A stretch of DNA of 64,000 bases from Sporolactobacillus shoreicorticis. GTDB taxonomy: Bacteria; Bacillota; Bacilli; Bacillales; Sporolactobacillaceae. Shown one piece after another: positions 8,074-17,486 of this stretch (its first letter is position 1; every line of letters starts with the position of its first letter). The notes below the pieces were generated by a model. The model was given only the letters and a program-made list of their open reading frames with translations. It was not told the origin of the DNA and did no database searches. The DNA lies in contig NZ_JAMXWM010000006.1 in NCBI RefSeq assembly GCF_024125445.1, positions 62,001-126,000 on the forward strand, given 5' to 3'. The translations under genes and the position numbers were made by a program.

Positions 8074-8718
8074 ATGGCATCTGATGCAACAGATCTGCGC
8101 GTACTCAAAACACGTGCCGCCATTCAATCACATTTTCTCGGTCTGCTTTTGCAGAAGAATTTTAATGAAATCACGGTTAAAGATATCGCTTCAGCCGCAA
8201 AAATCGGTCGCGGCACTTTTTATCTTCATTATGAAGATAAATATAACTTGCTGGAAACCGTCGTCAAGGAAGGTTTAGCAGAGACTGTCGGTAAATTTCG
8301 TCCGCATGAATATTTTACAGATGACAAAGTAGTTCCCACACGAATTGTCGGCTTCGCATTGACCATTTTTCAGCACTTTAAGAAAAATGATCGGTTCTTT
8401 CGCGCGATGCTGTTTAACGAGGGAATTCCGATGTTTCGACATCGGATGCAGTCACTTTTTCTGGCGAAGTTTCGAAAAGAAATCCAACAAGTGCACCTGC
8501 CGCCGCAGAAAGCGGACCCCTTGATGCTGGAAATTCTGCCGATTTTTATTTCATCGGCGATGATTGGGCTGGTCAGCTGGTGGTTCGAAAATCAAATGCG
8601 GATATCGGATCGGGAAATGGCGGAAAGGATTTTTCTCATTGTAACGCGCGGGCCGCTCAAAGCATTGGGCCTTGGATTTCAAGATGAGCCGAATAAAAAA
8701 TCGCCTCACGGAATGTGA
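8074..8718 (+). CDS. TetR/AcrR-family regulator
   Basis: A 214-residue regulator. The N-terminal helix-turn-helix is clear at residues about 10-60: FNEITVKDIASAAKIGRGTFYLHYEDK is a standard TetR DNA-binding motif. The remainder is the all-helical ligand and dimerisation domain, with a C-terminal TetR_C_7-like region. The start at 8074 follows GGAGGGG by seven bases. It is transcribed away from the ABC-2 exporter, and the palindrome between them suggests it represses both. The stop codon lies inside the terminator stem. Confidence 0.9.
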   Translation: MASDATDLRVLKTRAAIQSHFLGLLLQKNFNEITVKDIASAAKIGRGTFYLHYEDKYNLLETVVKEGLAETVGKFRPHEYFTDDKVVPTRIVGFALTIFQHFKKNDRFFRAMLFNEGIPMFRHRMQSLFLAKFRKEIQQVHLPPQKADPLMLEILPIFISSAMIGLVSWWFENQMRISDREMAERIFLIVTRGPLKALGLGFQDEPNKKSPHGM

Positions 8719-8730
8719 CGCGATTTTTTA
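8695..8730 (+). terminator. Terminator overlapping the end of the tetR-like gene
   Basis: AAAAAATCGC..TCAC / GTGA..GCGATTTTTT. The 5' arm lies within the last codons of the gene. Confidence 0.85.
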
Positions 8731-8854
8731 TTTGAATGCAGTGCGAGATTCTCAGGCAACCGCTGATCAGCGGAACGACGCATCCGGGAACCGTTCGCTT
8801 GCATGAAATAATTAGGTTGCGGGCGGTGCAGAATAGCTTGCGCTTAATTCTGCA

Positions 8855-9694
8855 TTAATTTTTTACGGCTAATTCTTTTTTGTATGCACTATGATCCGTT
8901 GGGCCGGTGTATTCGTTAAGGCTGAACGAAGCGCGGATACCGGCAGTGACGAACGCCTTGGCTACTTTAACAGCGTCAAGTACCGACTGCCCCTTGGCCA
9001 GGCCCGCGGTTACGGCCGCCGCATAGGTGCAGCCTGCTCCATGAATGTTCGGTGTGTTGATGCGCTCATCGGCGATGATATGAAAGTCTCTGCCGTCATA
9101 AAGAACATCGATGGCCTGATCTGTATCGGGCAGTCTGCTCCCGCCTTTCACCAACGCGTTTTTTGCCCCCAGCGCAACGATTTTTTGTGCCGCTTCTTTC
9201 ATTTGATCGACCGTTGTGATTCGTGGCATTCCGGTTAATCGTGCCGCTTCGTACAAATTCGGAGTGGTGACGAGCGCTTTTGGAATCAGCAATTTAAGTA
9301 TCGCGGCCGTATTTTCCGGCTGCAACTCCGGCTGAATTTCTTCTTCAGCGCCTTTGCATACCATGACCGGGTCAATGACCACACGTGCTAAATGATTCTT
9401 TTCAATGGTGTCGGAGGCAATCTTGATAATTTCCGGTGAACCGAGCATACCGGTTTTCATTGCATCAACACCAATGCCGACGACAATCGTATCAAGCTGT
9501 CTCTTTAATAATTTCGTGTCCAGCGTGGTGACACTGTGCGACCAATGCTTGTACGGATCCATTGTTACGATGCAGGTCAGCGCGGTCATGCCGTAAACGC
9601 CGAGTTCCTGAAATGTTTTTAAGTCGGCCTGCATCCCCGCACCGCCGCTACTGTCTGATCCGGCAATGGTCATTGCTTTGTGAATTGTATCCAT
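8855..9694 (-). CDS. pdxK: Pyridoxine/hydroxymethylpyrimidine kinase (ThiD/PdxK family)
   Basis: A 279-residue ribokinase-fold kinase. It contains the ThiD-type N-terminus AMTIAGSDSSGGAGMQADLK, GVYGMTALTCIVTMDP, VVIDPVMVCKG, and the anion-hole/catalytic NIHGAGCTYAAAVTAGLAKG. As I recall it, B. subtilis PdxK has the same MDP/KTGM and HGAGCT motifs and a similar C-terminus (SLNEYTGPTDHSAYK), so I prefer pyridoxine/pyridoxal kinase of the vitamin B6 salvage pathway to strict ThiD. No thi genes are adjacent. GAGGAGG precedes the ATG. It is monocistronic and divergent from the c-di-GMP gene. Confidence 0.88.
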   Translation of the reverse strand: MDTIHKAMTIAGSDSSGGAGMQADLKTFQELGVYGMTALTCIVTMDPYKHWSHSVTTLDTKLLKRQLDTIVVGIGVDAMKTGMLGSPEIIKIASDTIEKNHLARVVIDPVMVCKGAEEEIQPELQPENTAAILKLLIPKALVTTPNLYEAARLTGMPRITTVDQMKEAAQKIVALGAKNALVKGGSRLPDTDQAIDVLYDGRDFHIIADERINTPNIHGAGCTYAAAVTAGLAKGQSVLDAVKVAKAFVTAGIRASFSLNEYTGPTDHSAYKKELAVKN

Positions 9695-9921
9695 AAACCA
9701 TCCTCCTCGTACCTATCTTTGTTTTTATTATAATAAGTAATCTTAAAAAAAACTATGTTCGATATTTGGCCATCGTTTCTTTTAAGCCGTTTGAGGAGAA
9801 ATTTGTCGAAAAATTTTTTGTGATTATTCATTAAATCGATGGACAGGCGAGCCGATAAGAAAGATGTAGACTACTGTCACGAACAGAGGATTAATGGTTG
9901 GTGATGGAAGGCAGGTGCTTC

Positions 9922-11709
9922 ATGTCCGGAGATCGTGAATGGATTATAAATTTTGCTGCCTTTCTGGCGATTATTCTTTCAATTGTTTCTCTGCTGATGT
10001 TTTTTCGTATTCAGAGATTGAGGATGAGAGAAGAAGGGGAGAAAATTATAAAGAAAATAACCGATGACCTGCCCGTCGGTGCGTTTATCATAAAAAATGG
10101 TGCGTTTATCTATGTGAACAGCCGTCTGTGTGAATTGACCGGTTACTCTGCTGAAACGTTGAAGCAGACCAAATGGCAGGATATCGTCTCATTGCAAAAT
10201 TTTGAGGGGACGGCAGCCGTCATTAATGATTTGCGCGAAGGACGGATCGAGGCGATCGAAGAACGAATTGTTGCAGTACGTGGAGACGGAGCAAGAGTCT
10301 CCCTGATTGTCAAAGGCCAAAAAATTAGTGATATGCGTCATTCACACATCTGCGGAGGGACAGCGGATGTCGAGGAGAGCACTTATCTAAAGAGCGGTCA
10401 CGGCAAAGAGGAAAATCTTATTGATCCGGTAACGGAACTCCCGGGCAGTGTCGCGCTTCGCAGACAGCTTGAACACGAAACGATTGAAAATCCAGCACTG
10501 TCGCTCGCGCTTGTGTTCGTTGATATTGACAGCATGAACAGAGTGAACGACACTATTGGAAGAGACGCCGGGGACAAGCTGCTTCAGGAAGCAGCGAAAC
10601 GGCTGAGAGAATGTGAAGGGGAGCGCGTTTACCACTATCGAGGCGATGAATTCGCTATTTTATTCAAAAATCGAACGCGAGCCGATTTAAAAATGCATAT
10701 GAAACGAATCATGAATTCGTTTACGGCACCGATTCAGATTCACGATACGCCTTGGTATGAAACGATCACAATGGGTGTGAGCTTTTTCCCGGAGGATGCC
10801 GACAGCGGGGGCAGGCTGATTGATTCTGCCATAGCAGCTATTCATTATGCGAAGAAAAACAGCCGCGGCAAATACGAATTTTATAATCCGGGAATAATCA
10901 ACAGCTTGCGCAAACGGCTTGAGCTGGAAATGGATTTGCGTCATGCGGTCAAACGAAATGAATTTACGCTTTACTATCAGCCGCAAATCGATCTTAAGGC
11001 GGGAACAGTTGTTGGTTCCGAAGCGCTGATCCGCTGGATTCATCCGATTCGCGGTGTTATTTCTCCGGGCATATTCATTCCGCTTGCGGAGGAAATAGGA
11101 CTCATTGAAGAAATTGGCGAATGGGTGTTGCGAACGGCCTGCAGGCAAACCAAGCAATGGAATGACCAGGGGCTTTTACTTAATGTATCCGTTAATTTAT
11201 CACCAAAGCAGCTGTTCCAGGAAAGCTTGGTAGACTTGGTTCGGTCGTCTTTGACCGAATCGAGTCTGTCGGCGAAACGCCTGCAGCTTGAAATTACGGA
11301 GACAGCCGGTGCGGATCTGTTTGTAATGGCGCAGAAGCTGCAGGAACTGGAAGAGATTGGGGTCGGTATCAGTATTGATGATTTTGGAACAAGATACAAC
11401 TCCTTGAATTATCTGAAACAATTACCATTGAGCCAGCTTAAAATTGATCAATCATTTATTCGAGGCAATCGTCATGATCATCAGGATGTCGCGCTTGTCC
11501 GAATGATTGTGGCGTTGGCAAATGAACTTAGCTTGCAAGTGGTTGCCGAAGGTGTCGAATCGGCGGAGCATGTTCAATTTCTGAAACAAACGAATTGTGC
11601 GCTTGCTCAAGGATATCTGTTCGCCAGACCGTTAACCGCGGAGCGATTCATTGAACAGATTGACCCGATTCAGCGGCAGCTCAGTGAAATGATTATGTCG
11701 GAGATTTGA
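9922..11709 (+). CDS. Membrane PAS-GGDEF-EAL protein (c-di-GMP turnover)
   Basis: A 595-residue protein with one N-terminal membrane segment (residues about 8-28), a PAS domain (about 45-145), a GGDEF domain (about 165-315) and an EAL domain (about 330-585). The cyclase motif is RGDEF (about residue 240), a variant whose activity is uncertain. The EAL domain looks intact: SEALIRW, NLSPKQLF, EITE, DDFGTRYNS, LKIDQSF, VAEGVES, AQGYLFARP. Net phosphodiesterase activity that lowers c-di-GMP, tuned by the PAS domain, is the likeliest role. I preferred the ATG at 9922 (AAGGCAGGTG upstream) over the TTG/GTG/ATG cluster at 9898-9904. Confidence 0.9.
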   Translation: MSGDREWIINFAAFLAIILSIVSLLMFFRIQRLRMREEGEKIIKKITDDLPVGAFIIKNGAFIYVNSRLCELTGYSAETLKQTKWQDIVSLQNFEGTAAVINDLREGRIEAIEERIVAVRGDGARVSLIVKGQKISDMRHSHICGGTADVEESTYLKSGHGKEENLIDPVTELPGSVALRRQLEHETIENPALSLALVFVDIDSMNRVNDTIGRDAGDKLLQEAAKRLRECEGERVYHYRGDEFAILFKNRTRADLKMHMKRIMNSFTAPIQIHDTPWYETITMGVSFFPEDADSGGRLIDSAIAAIHYAKKNSRGKYEFYNPGIINSLRKRLELEMDLRHAVKRNEFTLYYQPQIDLKAGTVVGSEALIRWIHPIRGVISPGIFIPLAEEIGLIEEIGEWVLRTACRQTKQWNDQGLLLNVSVNLSPKQLFQESLVDLVRSSLTESSLSAKRLQLEITETAGADLFVMAQKLQELEEIGVGISIDDFGTRYNSLNYLKQLPLSQLKIDQSFIRGNRHDHQDVALVRMIVALANELSLQVVAEGVESAEHVQFLKQTNCALAQGYLFARPLTAERFIEQIDPIQRQLSEMIMSEI

Positions 11710-11779
11710 GCGAAAGTTTGACTAGAACACATTATATTGAGCAGTGTTCAAGAACGAAGATAATTAGGAGGCGTTTTTC

Positions 11780-12904
11780 ATGAAAAAAATGATTGTGCCT
11801 ACCGCTTTAGTGAGCGGACTATTGCTTTCAGCAACCGGACAGCAGGCTATGGCTGCCTCAGGGCAGGATGTCGTAAATCAAGCGTTGAATTATCAAGGGA
11901 AATCATATCAATACGGGGCACCGGCTTTTTCTGAATCGGTGTTTGACTGTTCTTCGTTTACTCAGCTCATCTTTAAAAAGGCAATGAATGTTACATTGCC
12001 GAGGAATTCTGCGGCACAGGCTACGGTAGGAACAGAAGTGTCGAGAAGTCAATTGCAGCCGGGCGATCTGCTTTTCTTTGATACGTCTGGCGACGGTGGC
12101 ATCCATCATGTCGGTATTTACGTAGGAAATGGACGGATGATCAGTTCGGAAGTCACTGTAGGTGTTCACGTCACAAATGTATTCAGCGGCGGAGGTTCAC
12201 AGTCGTACTGGGAACCCAAATTCAAAACAGCACGTCGAATCGCGGAAAGTGCGACAAGCGTTTCGAACAATAGTCAAGCTGCCAGTGCAGCACCGTCATC
12301 AGCAGGGAACACTGCTGTTTCAAACTATACGGTGAAAAGCGGTGATAGTCTCTGGGCAATTGCAAATCGCAATGGTATGTCGGTAGCTAAACTGAAGTCT
12401 CTTAACGGGCTGAAATCAGATACCATCTATCCGGGACAGGTGTTGCAATTATCCGGGGGATCAGCTTCTGCTGTAACGGAAAATACGAAGTCTGCACGGT
12501 CGTCCGAATCAGCTGCGTCGAATCAACAGAGTTCACCAGCTTCCACCTACACGGTAAAAAGCGGCGACAGTCTCTGGGCAATTGCAACCAAGAACGGAAT
12601 GTCGGTAAACGCGCTGAAATCTGCTAATGGATTAACATCGGATCTGATTTTTCCCGGACAGACGTTGAAATTTTCAGGGGCAGCGGCATCATCTTCTTCA
12701 ACTGTGAAACAAACCTCGTATGCAACCGCATCGCAAAAATCATCGGCAAATGCGGATGACGACTATAAGGTGAAAAAGGGCGACAGCCTTTGGGAAATTG
12801 CAACACTTCACAGCATAACCGTGAATCAGTTGATGCGGGCAAACAATCTATCATCAATCGTGATTTATCCCGGGCAGCATTTGACGATTCCAAGCAACGT
12901 GTAA
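11780..12904 (+). CDS. Secreted NlpC/P60 endopeptidase with three C-terminal LysM repeats
   Basis: A 374-residue cell-wall hydrolase. It has a signal peptide (residues 1-26, cleavage after AMA), then an NlpC/P60 domain with catalytic Cys57 in FDCSSF and His110 in HHVGIYVG, then three LysM repeats starting near residues 182, 256 and 328, each beginning with a YTVKSGDSLW-type sequence. Serine/alanine-rich linkers separate them. It likely cuts D-Glu-mesoDap type stem-peptide bonds during growth or separation. The order (enzyme first, LysM last) is the reverse of B. subtilis LytE/LytF/CwlS. AGGAGG precedes the ATG, and a strong terminator follows. Confidence 0.92.
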   Translation: MKKMIVPTALVSGLLLSATGQQAMAASGQDVVNQALNYQGKSYQYGAPAFSESVFDCSSFTQLIFKKAMNVTLPRNSAAQATVGTEVSRSQLQPGDLLFFDTSGDGGIHHVGIYVGNGRMISSEVTVGVHVTNVFSGGGSQSYWEPKFKTARRIAESATSVSNNSQAASAAPSSAGNTAVSNYTVKSGDSLWAIANRNGMSVAKLKSLNGLKSDTIYPGQVLQLSGGSASAVTENTKSARSSESAASNQQSSPASTYTVKSGDSLWAIATKNGMSVNALKSANGLTSDLIFPGQTLKFSGAAASSSSTVKQTSYATASQKSSANADDDYKVKKGDSLWEIATLHSITVNQLMRANNLSSIVIYPGQHLTIPSNV

Positions 12905-12928
12905 CTCTGCTAATTAAATCGACAAGAT

Positions 12929-12968
12929 AAGCTCGAGACGGATATATTATCTGTCTCGAGCTTTTTTA
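12929..12968 (+). terminator. Terminator after the NlpC/P60-LysM gene
   Basis: AAGCTCGAGAC-g-GATA / ATC-t-GTCTCGAGCTT around a TATT loop, followed by TTTTT. Confidence 0.9.
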
Positions 12969-13014
12969 CAAGATAAGAATTAAACAAAAGACTGTGACCA
13001 AACGCGCAGATGCG

Positions 13015-13228
13015 TGATACCTGCGAAAGTGCCAGCGGGGAAGATCTCGCAGGTACCGGCCTGTTCTCGGATCACCCACGGCAAGCGGCCGGCCGGAGTG
13101 TCGCTCAAGTCACATTTAAGGTAAGAAATTTTCGCTAATTTTACGCGTACGTCCTTCATGCAACGCGAAAGCCATCACGTCCTGTGAAAGAAGGAACGAG
13201 CGTTTTTTTTTGTGCGGTTTTTCTAAAT
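13015..13228 (+). repeat. Dispersed repeat copy B (partial) with a GC-rich palindromic block
   Basis: No gene is present. The first half is a GC-rich block with ACCTGCGA / TCGCAGGT arms, similar in layout to 4998-5090. The second half (from 13129) keeps only the start and end of the modular repeat: a GGTAAG..TTTTACG stem-like segment, then GCAACGCGAAAGCCATCACGT and a T-rich terminator-like tail ending TTTTTCTAAA. Its small hairpin (TCACG / TGTGA) differs from other copies at paired positions. Confidence 0.6.
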
Positions 13229-13422
13229 GATGCAAACAGATTACCTCTTAGCAATCATAAGTGAAATTGCTTTAAATTAGGTGGGGATTTTTTTATAATG
13301 TGAATAAAAAGTGAACAATGTATGGCAAAAACAATAAAAATGGCTATTAAAAATAAAATGACGATAATTTGTAACAAATATAACTTCATATTTATTTTAT
13401 TAAAGTTATAATTAAAAGTTTA

Positions 13423-13431
13423 TGCTATAAT
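13423..13431 (+). promoter_or_regulatory. Extended -10 promoter of the qox operon
   Basis: TGCTATAAT (TGnTATAAT) in AT-rich DNA about 60 bases before qoxA; no good -35 hexamer is present. The region 13230-13420 is AT-rich and holds nothing else I can support. Confidence 0.6.
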
Positions 13432-13489
13432 ATCAATGTTTCCTTTGTACGTAGATTGAAGAGAGAAAAAGAAAGGAGGAAGAGCAAAA

Positions 13490-14449
13490 GTGAAGAAATT
13501 AAAAACACACATAAAATCAATGCTTCTCTTGCTGGCGGCACCGATGCTGACCTTGCTCGCCGGGTGCTCGGATAAGATCGCTGTGCTGAATCCGCAGGGA
13601 CCTGTAGCCAGATCACAATATCATTTGATTATCTGGTCGTTAATTATGATGAGCCTCGTTCTTGCCATTGTTCTTATACTATTTGTTTATGTGCTCGCAC
13701 GGTATGGCCGTAAAAAGAGCAGCGGATACGATCCTGAAGATACGGGAAATAGGAAACTTGAAATAATCTGGATGATTGTTCCGGTGGTCATTTGTGTGCT
13801 GCTGGCGGTACCGACAGTGAAAACACTATTTTCATTGAGCAATCCTCCAAAGGCAACGGCAATGGAGTCCAAAACAGCGGGTAAAACGCTGACGATTGAC
13901 GTTACCTCGGTTCAGTGGAAATGGCTGTTCCGCTATCCGGATCAGAAGATTGAGACTGTTAATTATGTTGTGATTCCGGCAGGTACGCCGGTTAAATTCC
14001 GTCTCCACGCCTATGACGCGATGAACGCGTTCTGGGTGCCGGAACTGGGCGGCCAGCAATATACGATGACCGATATGCCAATGAAGTTATGGCTTCAGGC
14101 AGATAAACCGGGCAACTATGACGGACGCAGCTCCAACTATTCTGGTAAGAGTTTTGCGCAGATGACCTTTAAGGTGATGGCACGTTCAGCCGCGGATTTT
14201 GACAGTTGGGTACAGGCTGTGAAGAGCAATAAACCGGTTCTGACCCATGAAAAGTATATGGAATTGCTTAAGCCGAATACGGTGAAATCACAAACGTTTT
14301 CTTCGTATCCGGAACTAGTTTCGAAGGATTTTAATAAGGCGCAGATGGAGGCGTTGATGAACGGCGAATCGGTCGAAACAGACAAAATGAACAATATGGA
14401 TATGGATAACGAAAACAACGGGGAAGGGGGTCATGGCCACAATGATTGA
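13490..14449 (+). CDS. qoxA: Quinol oxidase aa3, subunit II
   Basis: A 319-residue lipoprotein subunit II of a heme-copper quinol oxidase. It has a lipobox at LLAGC (Cys about residue 25), two membrane helices (about 45-70 and 88-110), then a periplasm-facing cupredoxin domain. The CuA ligands of cytochrome c oxidases are missing (ELGGQQYTMTDMPMKLWLQA has no Cys pair), so it takes electrons from menaquinol, not cytochrome c. The C-terminus is Met/Asn/Asp/His-rich. GTG start after AAAGGAGG; first gene of qoxABCD; overlaps qoxB by 17 bases. Confidence 0.94.
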   Translation: MKKLKTHIKSMLLLLAAPMLTLLAGCSDKIAVLNPQGPVARSQYHLIIWSLIMMSLVLAIVLILFVYVLARYGRKKSSGYDPEDTGNRKLEIIWMIVPVVICVLLAVPTVKTLFSLSNPPKATAMESKTAGKTLTIDVTSVQWKWLFRYPDQKIETVNYVVIPAGTPVKFRLHAYDAMNAFWVPELGGQQYTMTDMPMKLWLQADKPGNYDGRSSNYSGKSFAQMTFKVMARSAADFDSWVQAVKSNKPVLTHEKYMELLKPNTVKSQTFSSYPELVSKDFNKAQMEALMNGESVETDKMNNMDMDNENNGEGGHGHND

Positions 14450-16409
14450 TTCCATTAAATCGTTTATGGGGTGGTTTTTTGTCACCGGAGATCCGATGAT
14501 TTATGGTGCGGACGCCTCAATCGCTTTAGCTTCAATTGGTATTGTTGCTGTATTAACTTATTTTAAAAAGTGGAAATGGCTATGGGAAGAATGGCTGACC
14601 TCGGTTGATCATAAGAAAATTGGTATTATGTACATTATTGCGGCATTGCTGATGCTTTTCAGAGGCGGTGTTGATGCGTTGATGATGCGCACACAGCTGA
14701 CTTTGCCTAATATGCATTTTCTTGATGCGGAACACTATAATCAAGTGTTCACAACACATGGCACCATTATGATTATCTTTGTTGCTATGCCATTTATTTT
14801 TGGGTTAATGAATATCGCTGTGCCGCTGCAAATCGGTGCACGCGATGTTGCTTATCCATTCTTAAATGCACTCAGCTTCTGGCTGTTCTTTGTCGGGGCG
14901 ATGCTGTTTAATCTATCCTTCGTCATTGGCGGCTCACCGGATGCCGGATGGTCAAGCTATGCCCCATATGCCGGCGCGGAAATGAATCCCGGCGTTGGGC
15001 AAAATTATTACTTGCTCGGAGTTCAGATTTCCGGTATCGGATCATTAGCTACAGGAATCAACTTCCTTGTAACCATTTTAAAGATGCGTGCTCCGGGCAT
15101 GACTCTGTTTAAAATGCCGATGTTTACGTGGTCCATATTGATTACCTCGGTTATTGTCGTTTTCGCCTTTCCGGCCTTTACGGTTGCGTTGGCATTAATG
15201 ACCATTGACCGATTGTTTGGTGCACACTTTTTTACGATTGCTGCCGGTGGTTCTCCAATGCTTTGGGCCAATTTGTTCTGGTTTTGGGGACATCCGGAGG
15301 TTTATATTGTGCTGCTTCCGGTTTTTGGTATTTTCTCCGAGGTCATTGCCACATTCGCACATAAGACTTTGTTCGGCTATGCCGTCATGGTCTGGTCGAT
15401 GGTGGCTATCTCCCTGCTCAGTTTTATCACTTGGCTGCACCACTTTTTCACCATGGGCAATACGGCTCCGGTCAATGCCTTTTTCTCAATATCCACAATG
15501 CTCATTGCGATACCAACCGGGGTGAAAATATTCAATTGGCTGTTTACCTTGAATAAAGGACGCATTCAATTCACGACACCAATGCTCTGGGCACTGGCAT
15601 TTATTCCAAACTTTACAATCGGCGGTGTGACCGGCGTGATGCTGGCGATGGCTCCTGCCGACTATCAATATCATAACAGCTATTTCCTGGTCGCCCATTT
15701 TCACAGTACCTTGATTGCCGGGACCGTGTTCGGTATCTTTTGCGGCCTGCACTATTGGTGGCCGAAAATGTTCGGCTACTTGCTGGATGAAACAAAGGGT
15801 AAATGGTCGTTTTGGATTTTCATGATCTCCTTTAATATTTGTTTCATGCCGATGTATTTTCTTGGATTGATGGGTATGACCCGCCGTATGTATACGTATC
15901 CTGCGGGGCTCGGATGGACGCCGATCAACGTCGTGATGACAATCGGTGCCTTTGGCATGGGCGCGGGATTCATACTGATGGCTTACAATATTATTTGGAG
16001 TGCGATGCATGGGAAAAAGGATGCAACCGGCGATCCGTGGAACGGCCGCACATTGGAATGGGCAACAGCTTCACCGGCTGCGGAATATAATTTTGCGCGT
16101 ATTCCCCACGTTTCAGAACGCGATCCGTTCATTGCGGCAAAGGAAGGGCGCAAATCAGGGAATGCGGCATCCGTTCAGCGCTATGCGCCGATCCATATGC
16201 CGAATAATACCGGTATTCCGGTCATCATGGCATTGCTGATGTTCGTAGCCGGATTCGGCTGTGTGTTTGAATGGTACTGGATGGCGATTCCGGGAGCAAT
16301 CGGCGTTATTGCATGCATGATTGCGCGTTCTTTTGTTTACAACGATCATTACTATATCTCAGTTGAGGAAATTAAACGGACCGAATCTGCTACAGGGAGG
16401 TTATCCTAA
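14433..16409 (+). CDS. qoxB: Quinol oxidase aa3, subunit I
   Basis: A 658-residue catalytic subunit with 14-15 membrane helices. Ligand motifs for the heme/CuB centre are present: HPEVY near residue 287, HH in TWLHHFFTMG near 334, and the paired heme histidines in VAHFHSTL. It reduces O2 to water and pumps protons in the cytoplasmic membrane. The length matches QoxB of B. subtilis (about 649). It starts inside qoxA after GGGAAGGGGG and ends on the first base of qoxC (TAATG), so the subunits are tightly coupled. Confidence 0.96.
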   Translation: MATMIDSIKSFMGWFFVTGDPMIYGADASIALASIGIVAVLTYFKKWKWLWEEWLTSVDHKKIGIMYIIAALLMLFRGGVDALMMRTQLTLPNMHFLDAEHYNQVFTTHGTIMIIFVAMPFIFGLMNIAVPLQIGARDVAYPFLNALSFWLFFVGAMLFNLSFVIGGSPDAGWSSYAPYAGAEMNPGVGQNYYLLGVQISGIGSLATGINFLVTILKMRAPGMTLFKMPMFTWSILITSVIVVFAFPAFTVALALMTIDRLFGAHFFTIAAGGSPMLWANLFWFWGHPEVYIVLLPVFGIFSEVIATFAHKTLFGYAVMVWSMVAISLLSFITWLHHFFTMGNTAPVNAFFSISTMLIAIPTGVKIFNWLFTLNKGRIQFTTPMLWALAFIPNFTIGGVTGVMLAMAPADYQYHNSYFLVAHFHSTLIAGTVFGIFCGLHYWWPKMFGYLLDETKGKWSFWIFMISFNICFMPMYFLGLMGMTRRMYTYPAGLGWTPINVVMTIGAFGMGAGFILMAYNIIWSAMHGKKDATGDPWNGRTLEWATASPAAEYNFARIPHVSERDPFIAAKEGRKSGNAASVQRYAPIHMPNNTGIPVIMALLMFVAGFGCVFEWYWMAIPGAIGVIACMIARSFVYNDHYYISVEEIKRTESATGRLS

Positions 16410-17038
16410 TGACAAATGCAACACTGAGTCTGCATGAGAAAGATCAAAGCAAAATGCCGCTTGAATACACGACAGAGGAGGGCGACCTCCGTATTTTCGG
16501 ATTTTGGATCTTCCTTGCAGCCGAATTGGTTCTGTTCGGCACATTATTCGGTACCTATCTTGTCTTGCAGAGTCACACAGCCGGAGGTCCGACGGCAAAA
16601 GATTTGTTTGAGATCGGCCCGGTCATGGCTGAGACAATTATTCTTCTGATGAGCAGTTTTACGTGCGGATTAAGCACAATAGAACTTCGCCGCCATAACA
16701 AAAAAGGATTGATCGGCTGGATGAGTGTGACCATTCTGCTTGGACTCGTATTCATTGGACTTGAAGCCAACGAATTTTATACCTATGCTGTGCATGAAGG
16801 AGCGCCGCTTTCAAGAAGTGCGTTCCTTTCCGGGTTCTTTGTTCTGCTTGGTACGCACGGCGCTCATGTGTCGCTTGGCATTGTCTGGATTATCGGCATT
16901 TTACTGCAGCTCGGCAAACGCGGTATTACGCCGGTCACAGCACGTAAGGCATTTATGGCCGGCCTCTACTGGCACTTTCTTGATGTTGTCTGGATCTTTA
17001 TTTTTACAGCTGTTTATCTGACAGGGTTGGTGATTTAA
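16409..17038 (+). CDS. qoxC: Quinol oxidase aa3, subunit III
   Basis: A 209-residue subunit III with five membrane helices (residues about 25-50, 67-87, 97-117, 135-160, 183-205). Family motifs include GFWIFLAAELVLFG and HGAHVSLGI, and it ends with FLDVVWIFIFTAVYL. It stabilises the oxidase and its proton uptake. The ATG overlaps the qoxB stop by one base, after GGGAGGTTATCC. Confidence 0.95.
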   Translation: MTNATLSLHEKDQSKMPLEYTTEEGDLRIFGFWIFLAAELVLFGTLFGTYLVLQSHTAGGPTAKDLFEIGPVMAETIILLMSSFTCGLSTIELRRHNKKGLIGWMSVTILLGLVFIGLEANEFYTYAVHEGAPLSRSAFLSGFFVLLGTHGAHVSLGIVWIIGILLQLGKRGITPVTARKAFMAGLYWHFLDVVWIFIFTAVYLTGLVI

Positions 17039-17040
17039 AA

Positions 17041-17358
17041 ATGGATGAAAATCAAAAGCAAATGTCGGAGCGGATGGGGGCGGGGTTCCCTTGGAAGCAG
17101 GTGATTGGGCTGCTGCTTTCACTGGCACTTACTTTTCTTGCTTTATGGATTGCGGTTGGACTGTCACTTCCGGTACCTGTCACTTTAACAATTATTGTCG
17201 GATTAGCGATTTTTCAGGCATTCATTCAGCTGTTCCTATTTATGCATGTGACCGAAGGGACAGAGCCTGTTCATCAACTTATCGGCATTCTTTTCGGTAT
17301 CTATGTTGCGTTTGCCATTGTTGGCGGAACATTATGGATATTGGCCTACGCACTGTAA
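17041..17358 (+). CDS. qoxD: Quinol oxidase aa3, subunit IV
   Basis: A 105-residue subunit IV with three membrane helices and the COX4_pro/QoxD pattern IFQAFIQLFLFMHV. It supports assembly of the oxidase. It starts two bases after the qoxC stop; the ribosome site (ACAGGGTTGGTG) lies in the end of qoxC. Last gene of the operon; I find no convincing terminator right after it. Confidence 0.93.
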   Translation: MDENQKQMSERMGAGFPWKQVIGLLLSLALTFLALWIAVGLSLPVPVTLTIIVGLAIFQAFIQLFLFMHVTEGTEPVHQLIGILFGIYVAFAIVGGTLWILAYAL

Positions 17359-17486
17359 TAAAGGACTATGTTATGATTAAGGCGGAGCACTTGCTGCCCC
17401 GTCTTTTCTGCGCATAGAAAATAATTGGGGAAGTTCATAAATCAGTCAAAAAACGGCATTTGATGAACATTTATGAATTTATTTGA

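Noticed and set aside
10687-11157. Minus-strand open frame inside the GGDEF-EAL gene
   Set aside because: Shadow of the coding strand, no recognisable domain.
15486-16010. 174-residue minus-strand frame inside qoxB
   Set aside because: Shadow frame; qoxB is unmistakable and full length.
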